Positions 47,393 through 57,394 are shown, counted from the first letter of the stretch. The stretch: 64,000 nucleotides of DNA from Pseudomonas hormoni (GCF_018502625.1 NZ_CP075566.1:6079001-6143000); one strand, 5' to 3'. The notes: generated from the letters alone by a model not told the origin. A program made the numbers and translations.

Positions 47393-48730
47393 CTACAGGA
47401 TATAACGGGACAGGTCTTCGTTCTGCGCCAATTCGCCCAGGTGGCTGTTGACGTAGTCGGCGTCGATCAGGATCACCTTGCCGTCGTGGGCGCTGGCCAG
47501 GTCGCCGGCGCTGAACGACACCTCTTCGAGCAGTCGCTCAAGCAAGGTGTGCAGGCGACGGGCACCGATGTTCTCGGTCTTCTCGTTGACCTGCCAGGCG
47601 ATCTCGGCGATGCGCTTGATGCCATCCGGCTGGAACTCGATGGCCAGGCCTTCGGTTTTCAGCAGTGCGCAATATTGCTCGGTGAGCGATGCGTGCGGCT
47701 CGCTGAGAATGCGTTCGAAGTCTTCAGGCGTCAGCGCTTTCAGCTCGACACGGATCGGCAGGCGACCTTGCAACTCAGGCACCAGATCACTCGGCTTGCT
47801 CAGGTGGAACGCGCCGGAGGCGATGAACAGGATGTGGTCGGTCTTGACCATGCCCAGTTTGGTGTTGACGGTGCAGCCTTCGATCAGTGGCAGCAGGTCG
47901 CGCTGTACGCCCTCACGGGACACATCAACGCCACCGGAGTTACCGCGCTTGGCCACCTTGTCGATTTCGTCGATGAACACGATGCCGTGCTGCTCGACCG
48001 CTTCCAGCGCCTTGGCCTTCAGCTCTTCATCGTTGACCAGGCGGCTCGCTTCTTCGTCGCGGACCAGTTTCAGCGCTTCCTTGACCTTGAGCTTGCGGCT
48101 CTTGCGTTTGCCCTTGCCCATGTTGGCGAACAGGCTCTGCAACTGATTGGTCATTTCTTCCATGCCCGGTGGCGCGGAGATATCGACGCCGGCCACTTCG
48201 GCGACTTCGATTTCGATCTCCTTGTCATCCAGCTGACCTTCGCGCAGTCGCTTGCGGAACAGCTGGCGGGTGTTGGAGTCGGCCGACGGGGCGTCATCGT
48301 TGTTGAAGCCCATGCGCGCCGGTGGCAGCAAGGCGTCGAGGATGCGCTCTTCGGCGGCGTCTTCGGCGCGGTGGCGAACCTTGGTTATTTCCTGTTCGCG
48401 CAGCAGCTTGATGGCGGCGTCAGCCAGATCACGAATGATCGACTCGACGTCGCGACCGACGTAGCCGACTTCGGTGAACTTGGTCGCTTCGACTTTGATG
48501 AACGGCGCATTGGCCAGTTTGGCCAGGCGACGGGCGATCTCGGTTTTACCGACACCGGTCGGGCCGATCATGAGAATGTTCTTTGGCGTTACTTCAACGC
48601 GCAGCTCTTCCGGCAGTTGCATCCGGCGCCAGCGGTTACGCAGCGCGATGGCGACGGCGCGCTTGGCATCGTCCTGGCCGATGATATGGCGATTGAGTTC
48701 GTGGACGATTTCACGGGGAGTCATGGACAT
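47393..48730 (-). CDS. hslU: ATP-dependent protease ATPase subunit HslU
   Basis: AAA+ unfoldase ring of the HslUV (ClpYQ) protease. 445 residues. Walker [10 protein letters not shown] near residue 58, an inserted I-domain (about 115-240), Walker [11 protein letters not shown] near residue 250, sensor motifs in the C-terminal domain, and the C-terminal DLSRYIL tail that docks into HslV. Downstream of hslV by 55 bases in the same direction. Confidence 0.97.
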   Translation of the reverse strand: MSMTPREIVHELNRHIIGQDDAKRAVAIALRNRWRRMQLPEELRVEVTPKNILMIGPTGVGKTEIARRLAKLANAPFIKVEATKFTEVGYVGRDVESIIRDLADAAIKLLREQEITKVRHRAEDAAEERILDALLPPARMGFNNDDAPSADSNTRQLFRKRLREGQLDDKEIEIEVAEVAGVDISAPPGMEEMTNQLQSLFANMGKGKRKSRKLKVKEALKLVRDEEASRLVNDEELKAKALEAVEQHGIVFIDEIDKVAKRGNSGGVDVSREGVQRDLLPLIEGCTVNTKLGMVKTDHILFIASGAFHLSKPSDLVPELQGRLPIRVELKALTPEDFERILSEPHASLTEQYCALLKTEGLAIEFQPDGIKRIAEIAWQVNEKTENIGARRLHTLLERLLEEVSFSAGDLASAHDGKVILIDADYVNSHLGELAQNEDLSRYIL

Positions 48731-48785
48731 AGTAATTGGCGGTCCTCAAGCAAAAGTGAGCCGTGGCGCTAAGGCCGGAACAGGC

Positions 48786-49316
48786 TTACTCGGCGAGGTC
48801 CTGCTCCTCAATGGTGAAGGTGTGGTTGGTGAATACACAGATGTCGCCGGCGATGCCGAGCGCGGTTTCGACGATTTCGCGGGCCGACAGATCGGTTTTC
48901 TTCAGCAGCGCGCTGGCGGCGGCCTGGGCGTAACCGCCACCGGAACCCATGGCGATCAGGCCTTCTTCGGGCTCAACCACGTCACCGTTGCCGGTGATGA
49001 TCAGGGACGCGTCTTTGTTGGCGACCGCGAGCATGGCTTCGAGGCGGCTGAGGGAGCGGTCGGTGCGCCATTCTTTGGCGAGTTCGACGGCGGCGCGAAC
49101 CAGGTGACCCTGATGTTTCTCGAGCTGGCCTTCGAAGCGCTCGAACAGGGTGAAGGCGTCAGCGGTGGCCCCGGCAAAACCGGCGATCACCTGACCGTGG
49201 TACAGGCGACGAACTTTCTTCGCGTTGCCTTTCATCACGGTATTGCCGAGAGAAACCTGGCCGTCGCCGCCCATGACGACTTTGCCGTGGCGGCGAACTG
49301 AAACGATGGTGGTCAA
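48786..49316 (-). CDS. hslV: ATP-dependent protease proteolytic subunit HslV
   Basis: Proteasome-like threonine protease partner of HslU. 176 residues. After removal of Met1 the N-terminal Thr2 ([11 protein letters not shown]) is the nucleophile. Lys in [17 protein letters not shown] completes the site, and the [11 protein letters not shown] segment near residue 125 is typical. First gene of hslVU. Confidence 0.97.
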   Translation of the reverse strand: MTTIVSVRRHGKVVMGGDGQVSLGNTVMKGNAKKVRRLYHGQVIAGFAGATADAFTLFERFEGQLEKHQGHLVRAAVELAKEWRTDRSLSRLEAMLAVANKDASLIITGNGDVVEPEEGLIAMGSGGGYAQAAASALLKKTDLSAREIVETALGIAGDICVFTNHTFTIEEQDLAE

Positions 49317-49448
49317 GGGAGAGTCTCCACGCAGCGGGGCGAAAATGCCTTATGCCAACTCATATGGGGGTGGTGGAGCGTTTTTCAACTGCGGGACTTG
49401 GCGGGGGACGAGCGGTGTTTTATTTGCGAAGGAGGGTGAAAGTGAACC

Positions 49449-49581
49449 TGTGGCGAGGGAGCTTGCTCCCGCTGGAGTGCGCAGCGCTCCCAAATCCGGC
49501 CATCGCGATCCGCCAAACTGACCGCGATGGCCGGATTTACGACTGCTTCGCAGCCGAGCGGGAGCAAGCTCCCTCGCCACA
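49449..49581. repeat. Long REPIN, GTGGCGAGGGAGCTTGC group
   Basis: Facing arms over 133 bases in the 284-base gap between hslV and the SPOR gene. The interior has near-complementary copies of CCGGCCATCGCG and CGCGATGGCCGG, extending the fold. Confidence 0.87.
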
Positions 49582-49600
49582 AAAGCAGGTTGTGACGGGA

Positions 49601-50299
49601 TCAGCGGTTCTGGCGTTGTTGTAACAACAGGTTGCTGAACCCGGCGCCGGCCAGTTGCTTCTGCGCGGTGGTCAGTTGTTCACGGTTGCTGAACGGCCCG
49701 ACCAGCACCCGATACCAGGTCTCGTCTTTAACCGTGCCGGATTCAACCGCCACAGCCTGACCGAGCAAGATGATCTGCGCACGGACCTTGTCCGCATCGG
49801 CTTCCTTACGGAACGAGCCGGCTTGCAGGAAGAACTTGGTCACCGGCGCGGCCTTGGCCACGGGCGGCGGCGGTGGCGGAGTGATGCCGGACAATGCCGC
49901 TTGAGCGCGCGCGGTGTCGATCTTCGCCGCTTCCGCTGGCGTTACCGGCGTGGTCGGTACGGCCGGCGTCGGCGGGGTTTTCTCCGGCACGGCATCCGGC
50001 GGAACGATGACTTCCGATTCCGGCAGCAAGGTATAGAAGTCGTACTTCGGCTTCACGGGTTGCGTCGGGCTCGGCGGGGTCTTGTTGGCCTCCGCGATCT
50101 TGGTGGCTTTCTGCTGCTCGATCTTCTCGCGCTTGACGCTCTCGCTGCCTTTACCCGGCTCCAGCTTCATCAGGAACACAATGAACGCGCCGACCGTCAG
50201 GCCGATCGCCATCCACAGCCAGCCCGGGATCGGTTGCTTTGCAGGAGCTTGGTAACGGCTGGCGCCACGCTTGGGTGCAGGTTTTTTCTTGGCAGCCAA
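49601..50299 (-). CDS. SPOR-domain membrane protein (FtsN-like)
   Basis: A 232-residue bitopic inner-membrane protein. A short basic cytoplasmic N-terminus (AAKKKPAPKRGASRY), a membrane helix at about residues 26-45, a Pro/Thr/Ala-rich periplasmic linker, and a C-terminal SPOR domain (about 150-228, FFLQAGSFRKEADADKVRAQ ... YRVLVGPFSNREQ) that binds denuded septal peptidoglycan. The layout and location one base after argS are those of the FtsN-like gene in many gamma-proteobacteria. Direct divisome function is likely but not proven from sequence. Confidence 0.88.
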   Translation of the reverse strand: MAAKKKPAPKRGASRYQAPAKQPIPGWLWMAIGLTVGAFIVFLMKLEPGKGSESVKREKIEQQKATKIAEANKTPPSPTQPVKPKYDFYTLLPESEVIVPPDAVPEKTPPTPAVPTTPVTPAEAAKIDTARAQAALSGITPPPPPPVAKAAPVTKFFLQAGSFRKEADADKVRAQIILLGQAVAVESGTVKDETWYRVLVGPFSNREQLTTAQKQLAGAGFSNLLLQQRQNR

Positions 50300-50300
50300 C

Positions 50301-52037
50301 TTACATACGCTCCAGAGTTTCCAGACCCAAGAGTTCCAGGCCTTGCTTGAGAGTGCGACCGGTCAGCGCGGCAAGGCGCAGGCGGCTTTGCATTTGCGCC
50401 GGGGTTTCAGCACTGAGGATCGGGCAGTTCTCGTAGAAACTGGAGAACAGGCCGGCAACGTCGTACAGGTAGGTGCAGAGGATGTGCGGGGTGCCTTTCT
50501 CGGACACGTTGTTCAGTATTTCACCGAACTGCGCGAGTTTTGCCGCCAGCTCATGTTCATGCACGGCTTCAAGGACGATCTGCCCTTCGACTTCGCTGAA
50601 GTCCTTGCCGAGCTTGCGGAACACACCGGCCACGCGGGTGTAGGCGTACAGCAGGTACGGCGCGGTGTTGCCTTCGAAGTTCAGCATCAGGTCGAAGTTG
50701 AAGCTGTAGTCGCTGGTGCGATGCTTGGACAGGTCGGCGTATTTCACCGCGCCGATGCCCACGACTTTGGCGATGTTGCGCAGCTCGGCCTCGGCCAGTT
50801 CCGGGTTCTTGTCCTTCACCAATGTGTAGGCGCGTTCCTGGGCTTCGGTCAGCAGGTCGATCAGCTTCACGGTGCCACCGTCACGTGTCTTGAATGGACG
50901 GCCATCGGCGCCGTTCATGGTGCCGAAGCCCATGTGTTCCATTTCCATCGGGTGCGTCACGAAACCGGCCTTGCGGGCAACGGCGAACACTTGCTGGAAG
51001 TGCAGGGCCTGGCGCTGGTCGACAAAGTACAGCGCGCGATCAGCCTTCAGCTTGCCGCTGCGATAACGCACGGCCGCCAGGTCGGTGGTGGCGTAGAGGT
51101 AGCCGCCATCGGCCTTGACGATAATCACTGGCAGCGGGTCGCCGTCAGCGTTCTTGAACTCGTCGAGGAACACGCACTGGGCGCCATTGCTCTCGACCAG
51201 CATGCCGGCGGCCTTGAGGTCGTTGACCACGTTGATCAGGTCGTCGTTGTAGGCGCTTTCGCCCATCACGTCGGCCATGGTCAGTTTGACGTTCAGCAGT
51301 TCGTAGATTTTCTGGCAGTGGGACAGCGAGATGTCCTTGAACTTGGTCCACAGCGCCAGGCAGTCGGCATCGCCGGCCTGCAGCTTGACCACCAGGCCAC
51401 GGGCGCGATCGGCAAACTCTTCGGATTCGTCGAAGCGTTGCTTGGCGGCGCGGTAGAAGTTTTCCAGGTCGGACAGCTCGTCGCTGGTGATCGGGTTTTC
51501 TTGCAGATACGCCATCAGCATGCCGAACTGGGTGCCCCAGTCGCCAACGTGGTTCTGGCGGATCACTTCGTCGCCGAGAAATTCCAGCACGCGGGCCACG
51601 CCGTCGCCGATGATGGTCGAGCGCAAGTGGCCGACGTGCATCTCTTTTGCCAGGTTCGGTGCGGACAGGTCGACAACCGTGCGCTGCACCGGGCCTGCCT
51701 TGCGCACGCCGACGTGCGCGTCAGCCAAAGCGGCATCGAGGCGAGTGGCCAGGGCCTGGGTGTTCTGGAAGAAGTTCAGGAAGCCGGGGCCGGCGATTTC
51801 GGTCTTGGTGACGTTCTCGTCGGCCGGCAGTGCGGCGATGATTTTCTCGGCCAGATCCCGCGGTTTCATGCCCGCAGGCTTGGCCAGCATCATGGCGATA
51901 TTGCTGGCGAAGTCGCCGTTCTTCTTGTCGCGGGAGTTTTCCACCTGGATCGCCGGCGACAGGCCTTCAGGCAACACACCTTCGTTGACGAGTTGGGTGA
52001 TGGCTTGTTGGATCAGCTGGCGAATGGTGTCTTTCAT
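50301..52037 (-). CDS. argS: Arginyl-tRNA synthetase
   Basis: Class I synthetase charging tRNA-Arg. 578 residues from the ATG at 52037 (purine-rich AGAGAAG site); the frame is open 31 codons upstream but the family begins at [10 protein letters not shown]-terminal Add-1 domain to about 110, HIGH-type motif HVGHLRS near residue 130, and the DALR anticodon-binding domain at the C-terminus, ending [10 protein letters not shown]. The SPOR-domain gene follows after 1 base. Confidence 0.97.
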   Translation of the reverse strand: MKDTIRQLIQQAITQLVNEGVLPEGLSPAIQVENSRDKKNGDFASNIAMMLAKPAGMKPRDLAEKIIAALPADENVTKTEIAGPGFLNFFQNTQALATRLDAALADAHVGVRKAGPVQRTVVDLSAPNLAKEMHVGHLRSTIIGDGVARVLEFLGDEVIRQNHVGDWGTQFGMLMAYLQENPITSDELSDLENFYRAAKQRFDESEEFADRARGLVVKLQAGDADCLALWTKFKDISLSHCQKIYELLNVKLTMADVMGESAYNDDLINVVNDLKAAGMLVESNGAQCVFLDEFKNADGDPLPVIIVKADGGYLYATTDLAAVRYRSGKLKADRALYFVDQRQALHFQQVFAVARKAGFVTHPMEMEHMGFGTMNGADGRPFKTRDGGTVKLIDLLTEAQERAYTLVKDKNPELAEAELRNIAKVVGIGAVKYADLSKHRTSDYSFNFDLMLNFEGNTAPYLLYAYTRVAGVFRKLGKDFSEVEGQIVLEAVHEHELAAKLAQFGEILNNVSEKGTPHILCTYLYDVAGLFSSFYENCPILSAETPAQMQSRLRLAALTGRTLKQGLELLGLETLERM

Positions 52038-52167
52038 GGTCTTCTCTTTCGACCGCAAGCGCGGCGGCGCTTCAATGCGCTGGTGGAAAAACTGGGCATT
52101 ATCCGTTGCGAAGGCGGGCTTGCCAACCATTGTAGGTTCATTGCGGACTTACGGCGGATGATTACCT

Positions 52168-52299
52168 TGTGGCGAGGGAGCTTGCTCCCGCTGGGGCGCG
52201 TAGCGACCCTGAATCAGGCGCATCAACCTGTCTGGACGTTCTCGGTTGGCTGTTTTGCGGCTGCTTCGCAACCGAGCGGGAGCAAGCTCCCTCGCCACA
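52168..52299. repeat. Long REPIN, GTGGCGAGGGAGCTTGC group
   Basis: Facing arms over 132 bases in the 271-base gap between argS and priA. Confidence 0.85.
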
Positions 52300-52308
52300 G
52301 GTCGGGTA

Positions 52309-54528
52309 TCAATACAAATCCACAGGATCGACATCCAGCGACCACCGCACCGCCCGCCCACTCGGCATTTGCTCCAGCACCAAAAGCCAACTGGCCAGCA
52401 ACCGGTGCAGCGGCGCCCGAGCCGTCGCCTGCAACAACAACTGCGCGCGATAACGCCCGGCCCGACGCTCCATCGGCGCCGGCACCGGGCCGAGCAATTC
52501 AATCCCGGTCAGATTCTGTTCTGCCAGCAAACGTTCGGCCTCACTGCACGCTTCATCCAGAAACCCTTCCGCCTGCCCCGGTTTGTGCGCTTCCGCCCGC
52601 AGCAGCGCCAAATGCGCAAACGGCGGCAAACCGGCAGAGCGCCGCTCGCTCAGCGCTTGCTCGGCAAAGGCGAAATAGCCTTGTTCGGTCAGTTGCACCA
52701 GCAGCGGATGGTCCGCCAGATGTGTCTGGATAATCACCTTGCCCGGCTCTTCAGCCCGGCCCGCACGGCCGGCTACCTGAACGATCAACTGCGCCATGCG
52801 CTCGCTGGCGCGGAAGTCGCCGGAGAACAATCCACCATCGGCGTCGAGAATCGACACCAGCGTCACCCGTGGAAAGTGGTGCCCTTTGGCAAGCATCTGC
52901 GTGCCCACCAGGATGCACGGCTGACCTTTCTGAATCGTCGCGAATAGCTGATTCATTGCGTCCTTGCGCGATGTGCTGTCGCGGTCGACCCGCAGCACAG
53001 GAACGTCCGGAAACAAAATGGCCAGGCGTTCTTCGGCGCGTTCAGTGCCGGCGCCGACGGGCCGCAAATCGACCTTGCCGCATTTCGGACAATGCCGGGG
53101 CACGCGCTCGACGTAGCCGCAATGGTGGCAGCGCAGTTCGCCGGAGCGCTGGTGCACGGTCATCCGCGCATCGCAGCGCTGGCATTCGGACATCCAGCCA
53201 CAGTCATGACAAAGCAGGGTTGGGGCAAAACCTCGGCGGTTGAGGAACACCAGCACTTGCTGGCCGGCTGCCAGGGTTTGACCGATGGCTTGCTGCATTG
53301 GCCCGGAAATGCCGCTGTCGAGCGGGCGACTTTTCACATCCAGACGAAGGAATCGCGGCTGCTTGGCGCCACCGGCGCGCTCATTCAGGCGTAGAAGGCC
53401 ATACCGACCGGTGTAGGCGTTGTGCAGGCTTTCCAGCGAAGGCGTGGCGGAGCCGAGCACGATCGGGATGTTTTCCTGTCGTGCGCGCACCAATGCCAGG
53501 TCGCGGGCGTGATAGCGCAGGCCTTCCTGCTGTTTATAGGAGCCGTCGTGCTCTTCGTCGATGATGATCAGGCCGGGGTTCTTCATCGGTGTGAACAGCG
53601 CGGAACGGGTGCCGATAATAATGTCGGCGTCGCCATCCCGGGCGGCGAGCCAGGCTTCAAGGCGCTCGCGGTCGTTGACCGCCGAATGGATCAGCGCGAT
53701 GCGCGCATTGAACCGCTGCTCGAAGCGCGCCAGGGTTTGCGGGCCAAGGTTGATCTCCGGGATCAGCACCAGCGCCTGCTTGCCGGCTTCGAGGGTTTCA
53801 CGGATCAACTGCAAATAGACTTCGGTCTTGCCGCTGCCGGTGACACCGGCCAGCAGGAACGCGTGATAACTGTCGAAACCGGCGCGAATTGCTTCATACG
53901 CGGCGCGCTGTTCTGGATTGAGCGGCAACTCGGGTTGCGCCAGCCAATGCTCGTGGCGCGCGCCGGGAGCGTGCTTGCGGATTTCGACTTGCACCAGATC
54001 CTTGGCCAGCAGCAGATCGAGGCTGTCCTTGCTCAGCATCAGTTTGCTCAGCAATTGATGAGCGACGCCGTGGGGATGTTGGGCCAGCGTCGCCAGCGCC
54101 TCACGCTGACGCGGCGCGCGGGCAATGCGCGGGTCATCGAGGCTGGCACCGGGCGCGGCAGACCAGAAGCGTTCCTGGCGTGCTTCGGCCAGCTCGCCCT
54201 GGCGCAGCAACACCGGCAGCGCCCAACTCAAGGTGTCGCCGAGGCTGTGTTGATAATACTGGGAGGTCCAGAGGCACAGCTTGAACAGCGCTGGCGGCAA
54301 GGGTGGCGTTGCGTCGAGCAGGGCCAGGGCCGGTTTGAGTTTTTCTGCCGGGACTTCACTGGTGTCGGTGACCTCCACCAGAATGCCGATCATCTCCCGC
54401 CGGCCGAATGGCACCCGCAGGCGCATGCCAGGCTGCAGCTGGGCGCGCAGGACGCCGGCCGGGGCACGGTAGTCGAACAGACGGCGCAGGGGCGAAGGCA
54501 AGGCTAGGCGCAGAATGGCGTTGGGCAC
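52309..54528 (-). CDS. priA: Primosomal protein N' (replication restart helicase PriA)
   Basis: 3'-to-5' DNA helicase that reloads the replisome at stalled forks. 739 residues. N-terminal DNA-binding domain to about 110, Walker A GVTGSGKTE near residue 230, DEEHD box near residue 325, then the zinc-binding insert with paired cysteines (LLCHDCGWMSECQRCDARM and CHHCG, CPKCG) near 440-485, and helicase motifs QMLAKGHHFPRV and GRAGRAEEPG. Its 3' end is close to a REPIN. Confidence 0.97.
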   Translation of the reverse strand: MPNAILRLALPSPLRRLFDYRAPAGVLRAQLQPGMRLRVPFGRREMIGILVEVTDTSEVPAEKLKPALALLDATPPLPPALFKLCLWTSQYYQHSLGDTLSWALPVLLRQGELAEARQERFWSAAPGASLDDPRIARAPRQREALATLAQHPHGVAHQLLSKLMLSKDSLDLLLAKDLVQVEIRKHAPGARHEHWLAQPELPLNPEQRAAYEAIRAGFDSYHAFLLAGVTGSGKTEVYLQLIRETLEAGKQALVLIPEINLGPQTLARFEQRFNARIALIHSAVNDRERLEAWLAARDGDADIIIGTRSALFTPMKNPGLIIIDEEHDGSYKQQEGLRYHARDLALVRARQENIPIVLGSATPSLESLHNAYTGRYGLLRLNERAGGAKQPRFLRLDVKSRPLDSGISGPMQQAIGQTLAAGQQVLVFLNRRGFAPTLLCHDCGWMSECQRCDARMTVHQRSGELRCHHCGYVERVPRHCPKCGKVDLRPVGAGTERAEERLAILFPDVPVLRVDRDSTSRKDAMNQLFATIQKGQPCILVGTQMLAKGHHFPRVTLVSILDADGGLFSGDFRASERMAQLIVQVAGRAGRAEEPGKVIIQTHLADHPLLVQLTEQGYFAFAEQALSERRSAGLPPFAHLALLRAEAHKPGQAEGFLDEACSEAERLLAEQNLTGIELLGPVPAPMERRAGRYRAQLLLQATARAPLHRLLASWLLVLEQMPSGRAVRWSLDVDPVDLY

Positions 54529-54572
54529 GCGGGGGGATCTCGATAGCGAAAAAATAATCAGCAGGTAGTGAC

Positions 54573-54589
54573 CTGTGGGAGCGAGCCTG
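54573..54589. repeat. Truncated REP copy abutting a REPIN
   Basis: CTGTGGGAGCGAGCCTG is the first part of a REP of the 4529 group and stops exactly where the next element begins, suggesting that element inserted into or replaced it. Confidence 0.65.
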
Positions 54590-54737
54590 TGTGGCGAGGG
54601 GATTTAGCGACACGTCGCACCGCCCCGTTGGGCCGCGAAGCGGCCCTGAACCTGTGATTACGGTGTTTCAGAAAAACCGTAGTCACAGGATTTACGACTG
54701 CTTCGCAGCCGAACGGGGATAAATCCCCTCGCCACAG
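54590..54737. repeat. Divergent long REPIN with GTGGCGAGGGGATTTA ends
   Basis: Ends GTGGCGAGGGGATTTA and TAAATCCCCTCGCCAC are perfect inverted copies over 148 bases. The inside includes GGGCCGC-GAA-GCGGCCC, and CCTGTGATTACGGT facing ACCGTAGTCACAGG. It shares the outer 11 bases with the common group but differs further in, so it is a distinct subgroup. It fills most of the 369-base gap between priA and rpmE. Confidence 0.8.
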
Positions 54738-54800
54738 TTAGCTACCACAGAGACGGCGTTTGGGTCGGGAGCCTAGCAGACGGTCGGTCCTGGCGACAGC

Positions 54801-54828
54801 TTGCGTGATTGAGATTGTCTGGTAGAAT
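54801..54828 (+). promoter_or_regulatory. Sigma-70 promoter of rpmE
   Basis: TTGCGT, 16-base spacer, TAGAAT. Predicted start near 54835, giving a leader of about 60 bases before the rpmE ATG. Confidence 0.55.
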
Positions 54829-54897
54829 CCGCGGCCTAATTACGTGCGGTATTCAACAATAGTGTTGGGTGGCGGCACGCAGCCCGAGGAAGACACC

Positions 54898-55128
54898 ATG
54901 AAAGCTGAAATCCATCCAGATTATCCAGTCATTGCTGTTACTTGCAGCTGTGGCAACAAGTTCGAAACTCGTTCGACCTTCGGCAAAGCTCTGCCGATCG
55001 ACGTTTGCAACGAGTGCCACCCGTTCTACACCGGTAAGCAGAAGACTCTGGACACTGGCGGCCGCGTTCAGCGCTTCGCAGACCGTTTCGGTGCTTTCGG
55101 CAAGAAACCTGCTGCTGCAGCAGAGTAA
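54898..55128 (+). CDS. rpmE: 50S ribosomal protein L31 (zinc-binding type)
   Basis: 76-residue ribosomal protein from the ATG at 54898 behind GAGGAAG; 18 upstream codons in frame are not protein-like. Zinc ligands Cys16, Cys18, Cys37 and Cys40 are all present ([21 protein letters not shown]), so this is the C+ form, not the zinc-free paralogue made in zinc starvation. The C-terminus is Ala-rich. The thermonuclease-like gene follows within 14 bases. Confidence 0.96.
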   Translation: MKAEIHPDYPVIAVTCSCGNKFETRSTFGKALPIDVCNECHPFYTGKQKTLDTGGRVQRFADRFGAFGKKPAAAAE

Positions 55129-55142
55129 GGTTCGAAAGCCCC

Positions 55143-55943
55143 ATGGGCTTTACCTTGCTAATGAAAAAGGCGTCCCTTGCGGGCGCCTTTTTTGTGTCCG
55201 CGATTTGGCTTTCGGGCGCACAGGCCTTCTGCCCGTTGCCGAATGGTCTGACGCCGGTCGCGGTGCAGCGCGTGGTGGATGGCGACACCGTGCGCCTGAA
55301 CGATGGCCGTAGTGTGCGCATGATCGGATTGAACACGCCCGAGCTGGGCAAGCAGGGCCGTTCCGACGAGCCGTTCGCCGTGGCGGCGCGCAAACGTCTG
55401 GAAGCATTGGTGGCCGCCAGTGACGGGCGGGTCGGCATGCTCCCGGGTAAAGAGAGCAAGGATCACTACGGTCGCACCCTTGCGCATCTCTATGGCGCTG
55501 ATGGCGTCAACCTCGAAGCGCAGATGCTCGCTGAGGGCCTTGGGTTTCAGGTGGCGGTCGCACCGAATGTCGATCTGGTCACCTGTCAGCAAGCGGCGGA
55601 ACGCAGCGCGCGGCAGGCCGGGCTCGGCGTGTGGCGTCAGTCACCTGTACTGAACGCGGAGCAGATCAATGCGTCCGGTTTCGCTGTGGTCAGTGGGCGT
55701 GTGAGCAAGGTTCAACGCAATCGTGGCGGCGTTTGGATCGAGTTGCAGGATGCGCTTGTGTTGCGTGTTGCACCCAATTTGCTGGGGCAGTTCGATGCCG
55801 TGGCGTTGGAACGCCTGAAGGGCAAGCAGATCGAGGCACGTGGCTGGGTCGTGGACCGTTCCCGCCGTGGCGGGTTGAAACCGGGGCAGGCGCGCTGGCT
55901 CCTGCCGTTGACCGATCCGGCGATGCTGCAAACGGCACCCTGA
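55143..55943 (+). CDS. Thermonuclease-like (SNase fold) secreted protein
   Basis: 266 residues from ATG 55143 (AAGG about 10 bases upstream), or 260 from ATG 55161, which gives a compact signal peptide ending GAQA. The SNase domain spans about 35-160, with VVDGDTVRLNDGRSVRMIGL (Ca and catalytic Asp/Arg region), NTPELG (catalytic Glu) and GRTLAHLY (second Arg). About 100 C-terminal residues (NAEQINASGFAVVSGRVS...) form an OB-like extra domain. Likely an exported nuclease; the substrate is not proven. A terminator-like hairpin overlaps its first codons. Confidence 0.85.
   Translation: MGFTLLMKKASLAGAFFVSAIWLSGAQAFCPLPNGLTPVAVQRVVDGDTVRLNDGRSVRMIGLNTPELGKQGRSDEPFAVAARKRLEALVAASDGRVGMLPGKESKDHYGRTLAHLYGADGVNLEAQMLAEGLGFQVAVAPNVDLVTCQQAAERSARQAGLGVWRQSPVLNAEQINASGFAVVSGRVSKVQRNRGGVWIELQDALVLRVAPNLLGQFDAVALERLKGKQIEARGWVVDRSRRGGLKPGQARWLLPLTDPAMLQTAP
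55163..55193 (+). terminator. Terminator-like hairpin within the start of the thermonuclease gene
   Basis: AAAAAGGCGTCCC and GGGCGCCTTTTTT form a near-perfect stem (one bulge) around TTGC, ending in six T residues. It lies 35 bases after the rpmE stop, where an rpmE terminator is expected, but encodes MKKASLAGAFF of the next protein. Both roles may be real. Confidence 0.6.
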
Positions 55944-56044
55944 TAAAGAATTGTAGACATTTTTTATTTCGATTGTGAACAGTCTATCCCTTGTGTTCCG
56001 TGGCTCTTGGCCCAAAGTCGTAGGGCCGGGCGCTTGACAGGGGT

Positions 56045-56097
56045 GACTGGTCAGTCTTGTGGGGACTTTGCGAGGCGCGTATCCTCGCTGACCAGTC
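56045..56097 (+). promoter_or_regulatory. Nested dyads in the maeB leader
   Basis: GACTGGTCAG (56045-56054) and CTGACCAGTC (56088-56097) are perfect inverted copies; between them GCGAGG and CCTCGC form an inner stem. A -35-like TTGACA lies just before (56034). It could be a leader RNA structure or an operator; the last copy ends 28 bases before the ATG. Confidence 0.45.
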
Positions 56098-56125
56098 TGT
56101 CCAACAGTAAAAGCGGAATGCCCCC

Positions 56126-57394
56126 ATGTCTGATTTGAAAACTGCCGCTCTCGAATATCACGCCCATCCTCGTCCAGGTAAGCTGAGTGTCGAGCTCACC
56201 AAGGCCACCGCTACCGCCCGCGACCTGTCGCTGGCCTACAGCCCCGGCGTAGCCGAACCAGTACGCGAAATCGCTCGCGATCCTGAACTGGCCTACAAAT
56301 ACACCGGCAAAGGCAACCTGGTTGCAGTCATTTCCGATGGCACCGCGATTCTGGGCCTGGGTAACCTCGGCCCGTTGGCTTCCAAGCCAGTGATGGAAGG
56401 TAAAGGTGTTCTGTTCAAGCGCTTCGCCGGCATCGACGTGTTCGACATCGAAGTCGATTCCGAAAGCCCGCAAGCCTTCATCGACACCGTCAAGCGCATC
56501 TCCATCACCTTCGGTGGCATCAACCTGGAAGACATCAAGGCACCTGAGTGCTTTGAGATCGAACGCGCTCTGATCGAGCAGTGCGACATTCCAGTGTTCC
56601 ACGATGACCAGCACGGCACCGCGATCGTGACCGCGGCCGGCATGATCAACGCCCTGGAAATCGCTGGCAAAACCCTCGCCGACGCCAAGATCGTCTGCCT
56701 GGGCGCCGGTGCCGCTGCCATCTCCTGCATGAAATTGCTGGTGAGCATGGGCGCCAACATCGAAAACATCTACATGGTTGACCGCACCGGCGTGATCCAC
56801 TCCGGCCGTGACGACCTGAACCAGTACAAGGCTGTCTTCGCTCACGCGACCGACAAGCGCACCCTGGCTGACGCCCTGACCGGTGCAGACGTGTTCGTTG
56901 GCCTGTCCGGTCCGAACCTGCTGAGCCCTGAAGGCCTGAAATCCATGGCAGCCAACCCGATCGTGTTCGCGTGCTCGAACCCGGATCCGGAAATCTCCCC
57001 GGAACTGGCTCACGCTACCCGCGACGACGTGATCATGGCGACCGGCCGCTCGGACTACCCGAACCAGGTCAACAACGTACTGGGCTTCCCGTTCATCTTC
57101 CGTGGTGCCCTGGACGTTCGCGCCAAGCGCATCAACGAAGAAATGAAAGTGGCGGCGGCCAATGCTCTGCGTGAACTGGCCAAGCTGCCAGTGCCTCAGG
57201 AAGTGTGCGACGCCTACGGCGGCATCAAGCTGGAATTCGGTCGTGAGTACATCATCCCGAAACCAATGGATGCCCGCCTGATCACCGTGATCTCCGATGC
57301 CGTGGCCAAGGCTGCGATCGAGACTGGTGTGGCAACCCTGCCGTATCCAAAGAACTACCCGCTGAAAAGCGTGGATGACGTGTTCAACGGCTAA
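56126..57394 (+). CDS. maeB: Malic enzyme, short NAD(P)-type
   Basis: Oxidative decarboxylation of malate to pyruvate with NAD(P)H. 422 residues: malic N-terminal domain (about 15-150, catalytic Tyr in SLAYSPGVAEP and Lys in KPVMEGKGVLFKRFAG) and NAD-binding domain (about 160-400, VCLGAGAAAISC and the metal Asp in DDQHGTA). It lacks the C-terminal phosphotransacetylase-like domain of the 759-residue E. coli MaeB, as is usual in Pseudomonas. The leader contains dyads. A terminator follows. Confidence 0.93.
   Translation: MSDLKTAALEYHAHPRPGKLSVELTKATATARDLSLAYSPGVAEPVREIARDPELAYKYTGKGNLVAVISDGTAILGLGNLGPLASKPVMEGKGVLFKRFAGIDVFDIEVDSESPQAFIDTVKRISITFGGINLEDIKAPECFEIERALIEQCDIPVFHDDQHGTAIVTAAGMINALEIAGKTLADAKIVCLGAGAAAISCMKLLVSMGANIENIYMVDRTGVIHSGRDDLNQYKAVFAHATDKRTLADALTGADVFVGLSGPNLLSPEGLKSMAANPIVFACSNPDPEISPELAHATRDDVIMATGRSDYPNQVNNVLGFPFIFRGALDVRAKRINEEMKVAAANALRELAKLPVPQEVCDAYGGIKLEFGREYIIPKPMDARLITVISDAVAKAAIETGVATLPYPKNYPLKSVDDVFNG

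Noticed and set aside
50271..52733. 820-codon open frame running over argS, a REPIN and the end of priA
   Set aside because: It is antisense to two certain genes and crosses a repeat; the composition is His/Gln/Arg-rich, as in shadow frames.
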